A DNA stretch of 64,000 bases from Solihabitans fulvus (GTDB lineage Bacteria > Actinomycetota > Actinomycetes > Mycobacteriales > Pseudonocardiaceae): positions 1-64,000 of the forward strand of contig NZ_VUOB01000048.1 of assembly GCF_008386585.1 (NCBI RefSeq). Direction: 5' to 3'. Shown here piece by piece: positions 17,201 to 23,857 of this stretch; the stretch's first letter is position 1; each line of letters begins with the position of its first letter. The translations under genes were made by a program, and so were the position numbers. The notes beneath the pieces were generated by a model, which did no database searches, had not been told where the DNA came from, and worked only from the letters and a program-made list of their open reading frames with translations.

Positions 17201-17940
17201 TCTACTACGCCTCGACCAGCCGCAGGTTGGTCGAGGACGTGGCGCGACTGCTTCTCCGGTTCGGCGTGCTCAGCCGGATCAAGCGGGCGCCCAAGAGCGG
17301 CTATCGGGACGGCTGGCATCTCTACGTCTACGGCGCGGAAAACCAGTTGATCTTCCTCGATGAGATCGGTGTGCACGGCCTGCGCGGTCTCTCCGCGCAG
17401 GTTGCGGCCGAGCAGCTGCGCGGCATTGCCGGCAACACCAACCTCGACACCGTTCCTCGCGAAATCTGGCAGCAGGTAAGGGGAATCCTGGCAGCGCAGC
17501 GCATGACGCACCGCGAGTTCGCGGCCGCGATGGGCTCGCGCTTCTGCGGCTCGACGATGTGGAAGCACGCACCAAGCCGCTCCAGGTTGGCCAGGGCCGC
17601 CGCTGTGCTCGACGATGCCGATCTCGACCTTCTCGCCACGAACGACGTGTTCTGGGACGAGGTGGTCGAGATGGTCAGCCTTGGTGAGCAGCCCGTCTAC
17701 GACGCAACCGTGCCGGGAACCCACAACTTCGTGGCGGATGGCATCGCGGTCCACAACTCCCTGGAGCAGGACGCCGACATGGTGATCCTGATCAACCGCC
17801 CGGACGCCTGGGAGCGGGACGACCCGAGGGCCGGCGAGGCCGACCTGATCCTGGCCAAGCACCGCGCCGGCCCGACCTCGACGGTCACCGTCGCCCACCA
17901 GCTGCACTACAGCCGGTTCGCCGACCTCGCCCAGGGCTGA
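14275..17940 (+). CDS. dnaB: Replicative DNA helicase DnaB precursor with two inteins
   Basis: The 1221-residue precursor starts at GTG 14275 after GGAGGTGGGG; the frame is open further upstream but only across non-coding DNA. Removing the inteins (344 and 425 residues) leaves a 452-residue DnaB of normal size. The N-terminal domain (PPQDLAAEQSVLGGMLLS) binds primase; the RecA-like C-terminal motor has Walker A ARPGVGK+ST, Walker B LRLIILDYMQLM and the conserved SDLRESG+SLEQDAD. Intein 1 splits the P-loop and intein 2 splits the RESG/SLEQDAD motif, so the helicase cannot work before both splice. It unwinds DNA at the fork as a hexamer. It stands alone behind a DnaA-box cluster. Confidence 0.97.
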   Translation: MALVDDRGAESGFERQPPQDLAAEQSVLGGMLLSKDAIADVIEALSPSDFYRPAHQAIYDCILDLYGRGEPADPITISAELERKGELLRIGGAPYLHTLIATVPTAANAGYYAEIVSEKAVLRRLVEAGTRIVQLGYNGAEGADVDEVVDRAQAAIYEVTERRTSEDYVALEELLQPTMDEIDAIASRGGSSLGVPTGFVDLDEVTNGLHPGQMIIVAARPGVGKALALDTPLPTPSGWTTMGEVGVGDTLIDADGRPTTVVAATEVMTGRPCYEVEFSDGTVIVADAEHQWLTETRASRRSAQQAATGYNGYRNQRTFAEVRTTEDIAATLRCATADRRLNHSVNGCRPLDLPDRELALAPYVLGVWLGDGHSAGARFTTADPEIVWHVEAEGFDVVPHGNLLYGIRLPAPVLRTLGVLGDKHIPVEYLRASEPQRRALLAGLLDTDGTVLPSGSVQFAVTNRRLAEDTYDLVVGLGYRCSLTTKRVKGRSEESSTAYLLTFTTQDDVFRLERKRLVHKERNTRTPRMTGSRFIVDVRAIPSVPVRCVEVDNPDHLYLASRSMIPTHNSTLGLDFARSCSVKHGMTSVIFSLEMSRTEIVMRMLSAEARIRLGDMRGGRMSDDDWTRLARRMSEISEAPLFVDDSPNMTMMEIRAKARRLKQRNDLRLIILDYMQLMSSGKRVESRQQEVSEFSRNLKLLAKELEVPVVAISQLNRGPEQRTDKRPMLSDLRESGCLTLNTRVLRADNGTEATLGELLDSGEQPVVWSLDERLRMVPRPMTRVFSSGVKEVFRLRLASGREVEATANHPFQTIDGWVPLGELGVGDRLAVPRTVPEPLQPTPMPDAEVIMLGHLIGDGSFVRRQPIRYASTDEANLRAVTEAATHFGVTAVRDDHAAARCTSLRLPAPYHLTRGRRNPIAAWLDELGLFGLRSHEKFVPPAVFSLARDQVGLFLRHLWATDGSVRWDDKAGQARIYYASTSRRLVEDVARLLLRFGVLSRIKRAPKSGYRDGWHLYVYGAENQLIFLDEIGVHGLRGLSAQVAAEQLRGIAGNTNLDTVPREIWQQVRGILAAQRMTHREFAAAMGSRFCGSTMWKHAPSRSRLARAAAVLDDADLDLLATNDVFWDEVVEMVSLGEQPVYDATVPGTHNFVADGIAVHNSLEQDADMVILINRPDAWERDDPRAGEADLILAKHRAGPTSTVTVAHQLHYSRFADLAQG
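14950..15981 (+). other. Intein 1 in DnaB Walker A loop: class 3 type with LAGLIDADG endonuclease
   Basis: 344 residues lie between extein ARPGVGK and STLGLDF. The first residue is Ala (ALALDTPLPTPSGW), not Cys or Ser, so normal class 1 splicing is excluded. The class 3 triplet is visible: Trp67 in block B (AEHQWLT, codon 15148), Cys323 in block F (PVRCVEVD, codon 15916) and Thr342 in block G (MIPTHN). The last residue is Asn344 and the +1 extein residue is Ser. LAGLIDADG motifs are YVLGVWLGDG and ALLAGLLDTDG, both with acidic residues, so the homing endonuclease may be active. Confidence 0.9.
16483..17757 (+). other. Intein 2 in DnaB RESG/SLEQDAD motif: class 1 type with LAGLIDADG endonuclease
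   Basis: 425 residues lie between extein SDLRESG and SLEQDADM, a widely used DnaB intein site. It begins with Cys1 (CLTLNTRVL), has block B ATANHPFQ with the catalytic His, block F YDATVPGTHNFVA and block G DGIAVHN with terminal Asn before +1 Ser. LAGLIDADG motifs are MLGHLIGDGSF and LFLRHLWATDGS. About 100 residues after the second motif (VPREIWQQVRG to VFWDEVVEM) form an extra helical, probably DNA-recognition, segment. All residues needed for splicing are present. Confidence 0.92.
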
Positions 17941-18043
17941 GTTCGCGGCGGGACCGCGTATTCGAATCGTCGCAGCGACGAGCACAAACTTCGTGATGGC
18001 CGGCTGGGCCGGCTACGTGCCGCGTTCGCCCCGGCTGGACCGG

Positions 18044-18643
18044 TCAGTGTGGCGTCGCTGTGGTGACGGCCTCGACCAGCGCGACGATGGTCCGCGCGAC
18101 GCGTGCGTGCACATCGGACTCGGCGGCCGAGGTGAGCACGAGGTAATGGAGCGCACCGACGAGCGCGAGACCAAGCGCTGCGGGGTCGGCGGCCGCGGCG
18201 ACGCGGCCGAGTCGTTGCTCGGCGGTGAGGTAGGTGGCGGCGGCGTTCTCGATCGCGTCCAGGCCAGCCGTCGTGTCGCCGAGAACGGCGCGGACACGTT
18301 CCGGTAGCTCGGGCCTGGCCGCCAGGAGCCTGAGCAGCACCCCGATGGTCGCCGGCGGTGTGGCGAGAACGGCGTCGCACAGGTTCTCGGCGACACTGCC
18401 TGTGCCGGCCCGTTCCGGCAGGGCCGCGGCCGCGGCGGAGACCACGAATGAGCGGTCGACCGCGTAGGCGGCGAGGAAGTCGTCCATGTCGGCGAAGTGC
18501 GCGTGGAGCAGCCCGGTTGCGACGCCGGCCTCGCTGGTCACCGCCCGGCCGCTGAGCTTGCTCGGCCCGTCGCGGGTGATCACGCGCTCGACGGCGGCGA
18601 ACAACTGCTGCCTGACCTCCGGGATGGCGACGCCTCGTGGCAC
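18044..18643 (-). CDS. TetR-family repressor, divergent from FAD monooxygenase
   Basis: The 199-residue regulator has an N-terminal helix-turn-helix at about residues 10-55 (LSGRAVTSEAGVATGLLHAHFADMDDF) and an all-helical ligand domain. It is divergent from the FAD monooxygenase at 18733, and the gap contains a perfect 15-bp inverted repeat, so it most likely represses that gene and itself and is released by a small ligand related to the enzyme's substrate (inference). It resembles the TetR protein at 25791 (same VAIPEVRQQLF/VALRDPRQQLF opening and VLLAHF/VLHRHF recognition helix), so the two are probably related by duplication. Confidence 0.85.
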   Translation of the reverse strand: MPRGVAIPEVRQQLFAAVERVITRDGPSKLSGRAVTSEAGVATGLLHAHFADMDDFLAAYAVDRSFVVSAAAAALPERAGTGSVAENLCDAVLATPPATIGVLLRLLAARPELPERVRAVLGDTTAGLDAIENAAATYLTAEQRLGRVAAAADPAALGLALVGALHYLVLTSAAESDVHARVARTIVALVEAVTTATPH

Positions 18644-18660
18644 GTCCGCAGTCTACGGGC

Positions 18661-18690
18661 TTGCACCAGGAATGAGCATGTGTTCATACT
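18661..18690 (+). promoter_or_regulatory. Candidate promoter of the FAD monooxygenase gene
   Basis: TTGCAC (18661-18666) and CATACT (18685-18690) are separated by 18 bp. The -10 lies inside the palindromic operator, so bound TetR would block RNA polymerase. Confidence 0.45.
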
Positions 18691-18710
18691 AAGTTTGAAC
18701 ACATGCTCAT
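18672..18710. promoter_or_regulatory. TetR operator, 15-bp perfect inverted repeat
   Basis: ATGAGCATGTGTTCA (18672-18686) and its exact reverse complement (18696-18710) flank a 9-base spacer in the divergent gap between the TetR gene and the FAD monooxygenase. An ATG within the right arm (18703) is in frame with the monooxygenase but is operator DNA, which supports the GTG 18733 start. Confidence 0.8.
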
Positions 18711-18732
18711 ACTGGGGTCCGAAGGAGCGACA

Positions 18733-19920
18733 GTGGCGGATGGTCTTGTTGGCAGGAGTCGTCGAGCGCTCGTGGTGGGCGCTGGGATCGCCGGATTGGC
18801 CACGGCGCTGCGGCTTCACCAGGCGGGCTGGGACGTACTCGTGGTCGAGCGCGCCCCGGCTCGCCGCAGCAGCGGCTACCTGGTGAACCTGCTCGGGCAG
18901 GGCTATGCGGCGGCAGAGCGTCTCGGTGTGCTGCCGGCACTGGCGGCTCGGGACCTCGGAGCGTTCTCCTCGATCCTCGTCAAAGCCGATGGCCGACAGA
19001 AGTTCACGGTTCCGGCCGCGCTCGCGCAGGCCGCGTTCGGCGGACGGGCGCTGACGGTGTTCCGGGGCGATCTGGAGTCCGCGTTGTACGAGCTGGTGCA
19101 CGACGTGGTGGAGATCCGGTTCGGCACCACCGTGCGGGCCGTGGCCCAGGACGCGGACCACGTCCAGATCGAGCTGAGCGACGGTACGTCCGAGCACGCC
19201 GCACTCCTGGTTGGCGCCGACGGCCTGCACTCCGGTGTCCGCGAGATCGTGTTCGGCCCCGAGGCCGAATTCCGGGTGGACCTGCGGCATGTCGTGGGCG
19301 CGTTCCCGCTCAGCGGGGTTCCACGGGACGTGCCGGAGGGCGCGAGCACCACGTTCATCGGCCCGGGACGCACTGCGGCTGTGATCAACCTGGGTCCGGG
19401 ACGGTCCTCGGCGTTCTTCACCTACCGCGCCACTGATCCGGCTGCCGAACTGGCACAAGGGCCGGCGCGAGCGCTCAGCTCGACTTTCGCAGATCTGGGC
19501 GGGAGTGTGCCCGAGGTGCTCGATCAGCTCGCGGCTGACCCAACGGGGGCCTATTTCGACTCCGTCAGTCAGATCAAGGCTGACCGATGGAGCGACGGCC
19601 GGGTCGTGTTGCTCGGCGACGCGGCCTGGTGCGTCACGTTGTTCGCAGGCTACGGCGCGGCACTCGCCCTCGCGGGGGTCGACCAACTCGCCGTCGCCCT
19701 TGAGGAGAACGGCCACGACATTCCGACCGCGCTGGCCACCTGGGAGACCCGGCTGCGTCCGGAGATCCGCAAGCGACAAGCCTTGGCCCGCAAGGGGATC
19801 AGCCAGTTCGTGCCACCCACCAAGGCACATGTCGTGGCACGCGACCTCGCCATCCGAGCCACCATGCTCCCGGGAATCCGCAGCCTGATCGCGCGCTCCA
19901 TCCAACGCTCGCATCAATAG
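18733..19920 (+). CDS. FAD-dependent aromatic monooxygenase (PHBH/PheA-type fold)
   Basis: This 395-residue group A flavoprotein monooxygenase starts at GTG 18733 with AAGGAG six bases upstream. It shows the FAD-binding GAGIAG near the N-terminus with the acidic end VVER, the DG motif (LLVGADGLHSGVRE) and the GD motif (VLLGDAAW). Such enzymes use NAD(P)H and oxygen to hydroxylate or epoxidise small aromatic or polyketide compounds, including inactivation of tetracycline- or rifamycin-like drugs. The substrate here is unknown. Control by the divergent TetR through a palindromic operator fits a substrate-inducible detoxification or catabolic enzyme. No electron-transfer partner is needed. Confidence 0.88.
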   Translation: MADGLVGRSRRALVVGAGIAGLATALRLHQAGWDVLVVERAPARRSSGYLVNLLGQGYAAAERLGVLPALAARDLGAFSSILVKADGRQKFTVPAALAQAAFGGRALTVFRGDLESALYELVHDVVEIRFGTTVRAVAQDADHVQIELSDGTSEHAALLVGADGLHSGVREIVFGPEAEFRVDLRHVVGAFPLSGVPRDVPEGASTTFIGPGRTAAVINLGPGRSSAFFTYRATDPAAELAQGPARALSSTFADLGGSVPEVLDQLAADPTGAYFDSVSQIKADRWSDGRVVLLGDAAWCVTLFAGYGAALALAGVDQLAVALEENGHDIPTALATWETRLRPEIRKRQALARKGISQFVPPTKAHVVARDLAIRATMLPGIRSLIARSIQRSHQ

Positions 19921-19939
19921 GCGTTGATCGCCGGTGTGG

Positions 19940-20797
19940 TCAACCTCGAACGGCGGTCGACGTGTCGACCAGGCCGGCGAGCAGCTGGAGTCGTTCGGCG
20001 TCGGGGCTGGCCTCCTCGGCCGTGTAGACGATCAACGCCGGCCCGGCGGCACCCGGTATCGGATAGGCGTCCCAGTCCAGGTTGATCTCCCCCACCAGCG
20101 GGTGGTTGACCCGCAGCTGACCGCGCGTCGCGTCCGCCACGTCGTGGCGTGCCCACAGCGTGGCGAACTCGTCGCTGCGCACGGCCAGTCCGCCGACCAG
20201 TTCGACCGCACGTGGATGAGCCGGATCGGCGGTGACCTGGGTGCGCAGCATCGCGGTCAGCTCGGCGACGGTGGCCGCCCGGTTCGGACAGCTCTGGTCG
20301 GCCTCGGGATGCACCAACAACGCCAACAGGTTCCGCTCGGCCGTGGGCAGCCGGGTGAACTCACCAAGCAACGCGCCGGCCAGTGGGCTCCACGCCAGCA
20401 CGTCCAGGAAACGGCTCACCGCGATCGCGGGCGCCGTCATCGACCGCAGCAGCCGCAGCGTGGTCGGTGGCACCACGTCCGGCTCGGGCGGGCGCGGCGC
20501 CCGTGCCCGGGTGCGCGCGGCCGTGGCCAGGCCGTGCAGATGCCGGGACTCCTCGGCGGTGAAGTTCAGCGCCCGCCCGATCGCGTCCAGCACCTGGTCG
20601 GACGGCCGCACGTCCCGGCCCTGCTCCAGGCGCTGGTAGTAGTCGGCGCTCACCCCGGCCAGCAGCGCAAGCTCTTCCCGCCGCAGTCCGGCGACCCGCC
20701 GCCGCGGACCCGGTTCCAGGCCAACGTCCTGCGGTCGCACCCGGGTACGACGCGTGCGCAGGAACTCGGCCAGCGCGCGTCGGGAGTCCTCGCTCAC
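19940..20797 (-). CDS. XRE-family regulator with MmyB-type ligand domain
   Basis: The 285-residue protein starts at GTG 20797 (MSEDSRRALAEFLRTRR), the usual start of this family; the 36 extra in-frame residues upstream lie in the promoter region. The helix-turn-helix covers about residues 10-70 (LRREELALLAGVSADYYQRLEQGRDVRPS) and is followed by the MmyB-like ligand-binding domain (WSPLAGALLGEF, RFLDVLAW). These regulators usually sit divergent to a single oxidoreductase they control, as here with the MDR gene at 20929. A spaced 10-bp inverted repeat lies between them. The effector is unknown. Confidence 0.88.
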   Translation of the reverse strand: MSEDSRRALAEFLRTRRTRVRPQDVGLEPGPRRRVAGLRREELALLAGVSADYYQRLEQGRDVRPSDQVLDAIGRALNFTAEESRHLHGLATAARTRARAPRPPEPDVVPPTTLRLLRSMTAPAIAVSRFLDVLAWSPLAGALLGEFTRLPTAERNLLALLVHPEADQSCPNRAATVAELTAMLRTQVTADPAHPRAVELVGGLAVRSDEFATLWARHDVADATRGQLRVNHPLVGEINLDWDAYPIPGAAGPALIVYTAEEASPDAERLQLLAGLVDTSTAVRG

Positions 20798-20863
20798 CGG
20801 GCCAGTATGCCCACGCGGCGGCCGGCGAGGGTGGGTCTGCCAGTCCCAGGACACAGCGAACGA

Positions 20864-20914
20864 CCGTGATCGGCCGGCCGGCCAATAAAATCGGTTGCCT
20901 ACCACCGATCACGG
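20864..20914. promoter_or_regulatory. Divergent promoter region with spaced 10-bp inverted repeat
   Basis: CCGTGATCGG (20864-20873) and CCGATCACGG (20905-20914) are exact inverted copies 31 bp apart. TAAAAT (20885-20890), a good -10 in otherwise GC-rich DNA, lies between them and reads toward the MDR oxidoreductase. This suggests two half-sites bound by the XRE/MmyB regulator. Confidence 0.55.
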
Positions 20915-20928
20915 AAGGAACACCCGCC

Positions 20929-21879
20929 ATGAAGGCTGCACAGATCACCCGCTTCGGCGCACCTGACGTGCTCCACATCGCCGACATCGACCGGCCAACG
21001 CCCGGCGTCGGCGAGGTGCTGGTGTCCGTCGAGGCATCCAGCGTCAACGGGCACGACATCGTGGTCCGCTCCGGTGGGTTGAAGATGGTGTCCGGCCGTC
21101 GCTTCCCCATCGGCGTTGGCTTGGACTTCGCCGGCACGATCGCCGCGACCGGGGCCGGCGTCGGCGGCTATCAGGTCGGCGACCGCGTGTGGGGCACGGT
21201 GCACCCTCGGCAGCGACACGCGACCGGCGCGGCGGCCGAGTACGTGCTGGTGCCCGCGGATCGCGTCGCGCCTGCCCCGGCCGGCATGTCATCGGTCGAC
21301 GCCGCGTCCCTGGTCGTGGCGGGCACGACGGCGCTGATCGCGTTGCGGGACAGCGTCCGGCTGACCCGCGACGAGCGGGTCCTGGTGCGGGGCGCCGCCG
21401 GCGGGGTAGGCACTGCCGCCGTGCAACTGGCACACGCGCTGGGCGGTCACGTCACCGCGCTGGCCCGCGACGCTCACGCCGAGACCGTGGCCGCCCTTGG
21501 CGCCGACGACGTCCTCGACTACCGCACCACCACATCCGACCAGATCGGCCCGTTCGACGTCATCCTCGACACCGTGGGCACCGACCTGCACTGCTACCGC
21601 AGTCGGTTGGCCAGGAACGGCCGGATGGTCACGGTGGGCCTGTCCGCGGGCGCGCTGGCCGCCATCGCCGCATCGAGTGTCCACGGCGCCCGACGCATCC
21701 GCGCATTCAGTGCGAATCCCGACGCGGCGTTGCTGCGCGACCTGGCCGGCTACGTCACCTCCGGCGCTGTGCGGCCCGTCGTGGACAGCGTCTGGCCGCT
21801 GGCGGACATCGCGACCGCGCACCAGGCGTTCGAGCGCGGCGGCGTGGTGGGCAAGCAGGTGATCACGGTATCCGGGTGA
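20929..21879 (+). CDS. Zinc-independent MDR-family NADPH quinone oxidoreductase
   Basis: The 316-residue enzyme starts at ATG 20929 after GGAAGGA. It has the GroES-like N-terminal domain (GEVLVSVEASSVNGHDIVVRSG) and a Rossmann domain with the quinone-oxidoreductase cofactor motif GAAGGVGTAAVQLA. The zinc ligands of alcohol dehydrogenases are absent, as in QOR-type reductases. Expected reaction: NADPH-dependent reduction of quinones or enones, often for detoxification. It is divergent from the XRE/MmyB regulator, the usual genetic partner. Confidence 0.88.
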   Translation: MKAAQITRFGAPDVLHIADIDRPTPGVGEVLVSVEASSVNGHDIVVRSGGLKMVSGRRFPIGVGLDFAGTIAATGAGVGGYQVGDRVWGTVHPRQRHATGAAAEYVLVPADRVAPAPAGMSSVDAASLVVAGTTALIALRDSVRLTRDERVLVRGAAGGVGTAAVQLAHALGGHVTALARDAHAETVAALGADDVLDYRTTTSDQIGPFDVILDTVGTDLHCYRSRLARNGRMVTVGLSAGALAAIAASSVHGARRIRAFSANPDAALLRDLAGYVTSGAVRPVVDSVWPLADIATAHQAFERGGVVGKQVITVSG

Positions 21880-21917
21880 TTGGTGGGCCAGCCCTACCGG
21901 CTTGTGTCGTTGCGGTC

Positions 21918-22781
21918 TCAGATCTGGTGCGGTGGCGCGAGAAAGGGCACCAGCAGGTCCAGCAGTTCGCTTGGCCGGTCGAGCGGGATGATGTGGCCGC
22001 AGTCCGGAATGAGGTGTCCGGTGAGGTCACTGGCCACGGGGCGCAGTTGTCGTGCCAGGGTCGCGCCGACGGGATGGGCGCCGATCGCGAGGGTGGGCAT
22101 GGCAAGTCCGCCGTGTGCCACGGCGTCGGCGATCTGGCGGGCGCTGGTGGGCAGGGCGCGGTAGAAGGAAAAGGCGCAGCGCAGCGCGTCGGTTCCGGTG
22201 TGGGCGTCGACGAATGCGTCGCGGATCTCCGGTGGCACACCGCGGCCGAGGGTGCCCGCGTGCAGGAACCAGTCGATGTACTGCGCCTCGTGGCCGGTCA
22301 GGACCGTTTCGGCGAGACCGGGCACGGCGTGGAATCCGAACCACCATGGCGGGCCTGCGGCGAGGAAGCCCTCAGCGCCGGGCAGCGACCCCAGCAGTGA
22401 TTCCATGACCACGAGTCGTCGTATCCGGTCCGGTCGCCTCAGCGCGAGCAGGGTTGCGGCGGAGACGCTGGCGTCGATGGCGACCACGGCCGCGGTGGGT
22501 TCGCCAAGGGCGTCGAGGATCCCGTCGATGTCGGCGGCCAGGGTGCCCGCGTCGTAGCCGTCGACGGCACGGGTGCTGGCCCCGAACCCGCGCAGGTCCG
22601 GGGCGATCACCCGGTGGTGCTCGGCCAGCGGGCCGATGACTTCACGCCAGAGCTGCCAGGTGTGCGGAAACCCGTGCAGCAGCACGACCGGCGGGCCCGT
22701 GCCGGCCGTCGCCACGTTGGCGTGGATGCCGTTGGTCGCGATCCGCCTCAGCGTGACGGGAGAGGTAGGTATGCCGGACAA
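21918..22781 (-). CDS. Alpha/beta hydrolase of the epoxide hydrolase/dehalogenase type
   Basis: The 287-residue protein is read from TTG 22781, which has GGAGG five bases upstream; an in-frame ATG at 22814 lies within the operator and lacks a ribosome site. HGFPHTWQLW forms the oxyanion loop. The nucleophile elbow reads VVAIDASVSA, placing Asp where serine hydrolases have Ser, as in epoxide hydrolases and haloalkane dehalogenases (usual GHDWG), although the flanking residues are atypical. The conserved His is in DCGHIIPLD. Divergent from an HxlR regulator with an inverted repeat between them. Substrate unknown. Confidence 0.8.
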   Translation of the reverse strand: MSGIPTSPVTLRRIATNGIHANVATAGTGPPVVLLHGFPHTWQLWREVIGPLAEHHRVIAPDLRGFGASTRAVDGYDAGTLAADIDGILDALGEPTAAVVAIDASVSAATLLALRRPDRIRRLVVMESLLGSLPGAEGFLAAGPPWWFGFHAVPGLAETVLTGHEAQYIDWFLHAGTLGRGVPPEIRDAFVDAHTGTDALRCAFSFYRALPTSARQIADAVAHGGLAMPTLAIGAHPVGATLARQLRPVASDLTGHLIPDCGHIIPLDRPSELLDLLVPFLAPPHQI

Positions 22782-22805
22782 GGAGTCCTCCAGGTGGTCA
22801 CCATT

Positions 22806-22830
22806 GGTTACCATGGAACGTTAGGTAACC
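22806..22830. promoter_or_regulatory. Probable HxlR operator (GGTTACC-N11-GGTAACC)
   Basis: GGTTACC (22806-22812) and GGTAACC (22824-22830) are inverted copies 11 bp apart, and a related GGTCACC lies just left of them. They sit in the divergent gap between the alpha/beta hydrolase and the HxlR regulator. A second small hairpin, GGTGCCG/CGGCACC (22836-22855), follows on the regulator side. Confidence 0.55.
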
Positions 22831-22879
22831 CCGACGGTGCCGCCAAGACGGCACCTTGCCGACAGGTGGTGAGGTCCAG

Positions 22880-23293
22880 GTGACCACTCGGACGGAGCGT
22901 GCGACCGGCGCCGCGCGTGGTGATCTGTTCTCGCCGGCGTGCCCGACCCGCCAGCTGCTGGACCGCATCGGCACGAAATGGACGTCGATGGCCATCAAGG
23001 TGCTCGCCGACGCGGCCCCGCAGGAGGTGCGGTTCGCCGAGTTGCGGCGGCGGATGCCCGGTGTCTCACAGAAAATGCTGTCGGTGACCCTGCACAGCCT
23101 GACCCGCGATGGTCTGGTCACGCGCAGAGTGGAGCCGACCGTGCCGCCACGGGTGCACTACCGGCTCACCGAACTGGGCCTGTCGCTGGAGATCCCGCTC
23201 GCGGCGGTTCGGGCCTGGGCGGAGCAGCACATGGCCGAGATCGACCGGATCAACGCGATCGTCGATGCCCAGGCGGACACTGACAACAGGTGA
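22880..23293 (+). CDS. HxlR-family winged-helix regulator
   Basis: The 137-residue protein starts at GTG 22880 (MTTRTERATG) after GGTGAGG. It has the HxlR winged-helix core: the CPTRQLLDRIGTKWTSMAIKVLAD opening with a single Cys, then RFAELRRRMPGVSQKMLSVTLHSLTRDGLV and the wing TVPPRVHYRLTELG. HxlR proteins sense electrophiles or redox state through the N-terminal Cys, or small ligands, and usually control a divergent enzyme gene, here the hydrolase. It converges with the RidA gene. Confidence 0.88.
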   Translation: MTTRTERATGAARGDLFSPACPTRQLLDRIGTKWTSMAIKVLADAAPQEVRFAELRRRMPGVSQKMLSVTLHSLTRDGLVTRRVEPTVPPRVHYRLTELGLSLEIPLAAVRAWAEQHMAEIDRINAIVDAQADTDNR

Positions 23294-23323
23294 CGCTGCC
23301 GCATCGGAGGCGGCGGGGTCGCG

Positions 23324-23725
23324 TCACGCGACGGCGGTCCCCTCAAGCTCGACCAGCAGGGTGGGGATCGCCAGCCGGGTCACCCCGAGCATCGTGGTGG
23401 TCGGGGCCACCCCGGCGGCGGCCAACCGCGACGCCAGCACGCCGTAGTGCCGGAAGAGCCGGTCGACGTCGGTGGTGAAGACGTTGAGCCGCACGAGGTT
23501 CACCAGCGACATGCCAGCCGCGCCGAGCACGGCCTCCAGGTTGTCCAGGCTCAGCACCAACTGTGCCGCCAGGTCACCTGCGTGCTGGGGTTCGCCGTCG
23601 TCGCTCATCGCGGTCTGCCCGGAGCAGTACAGGGTCCTGGTGTGCCCTGAGACGATCTCGCCCTGGTTGAATCCCATCCCCACCGACCACTGCACGGGGT
23701 TGACCGCTGTTCGTTGCACTGCCAC
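23324..23725 (-). CDS. RidA/YjgF family protein (Rid deaminase-like)
   Basis: About 133 residues from GTG 23725, which has GGGAG five bases upstream; ATG 23746 in the same frame is the alternative. It shows the Rid fold with FNQGEIVSGHTRTLYCSGQTAMS, a DLAAQLVLSLDNLEAVL helix and LVRLNVFTTDVD. The usual Arg of active RidA enamine deaminases near CVRTT appears here as LTR in TMLGVTRLAIP with an altered C-terminal motif (LVELEGTAV). It may therefore be a Rid2-7 type with another role. Divergent from the WYL regulator. Confidence 0.8.
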   Translation of the reverse strand: MAVQRTAVNPVQWSVGMGFNQGEIVSGHTRTLYCSGQTAMSDDGEPQHAGDLAAQLVLSLDNLEAVLGAAGMSLVNLVRLNVFTTDVDRLFRHYGVLASRLAAAGVAPTTTMLGVTRLAIPTLLVELEGTAVA

Positions 23726-23857
23726 ATCAGCTCCCAGTCGACTCATCGCGAGTACGGACGTCCATCGGCTCGGTAGTCACCGGCTTTGACGTCGTGGGGA
23801 CCAGCCTCTCGGCAAATCACGACATCCTGTGTCGAGTATTTCCGTAGGGTTTTTCAG

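Noticed and set aside
18703..18732. ATG 18703 as start of the FAD monooxygenase
   Set aside because: It lies inside the right arm of the TetR operator and has no ribosome site; GTG 18733 has AAGGAG.
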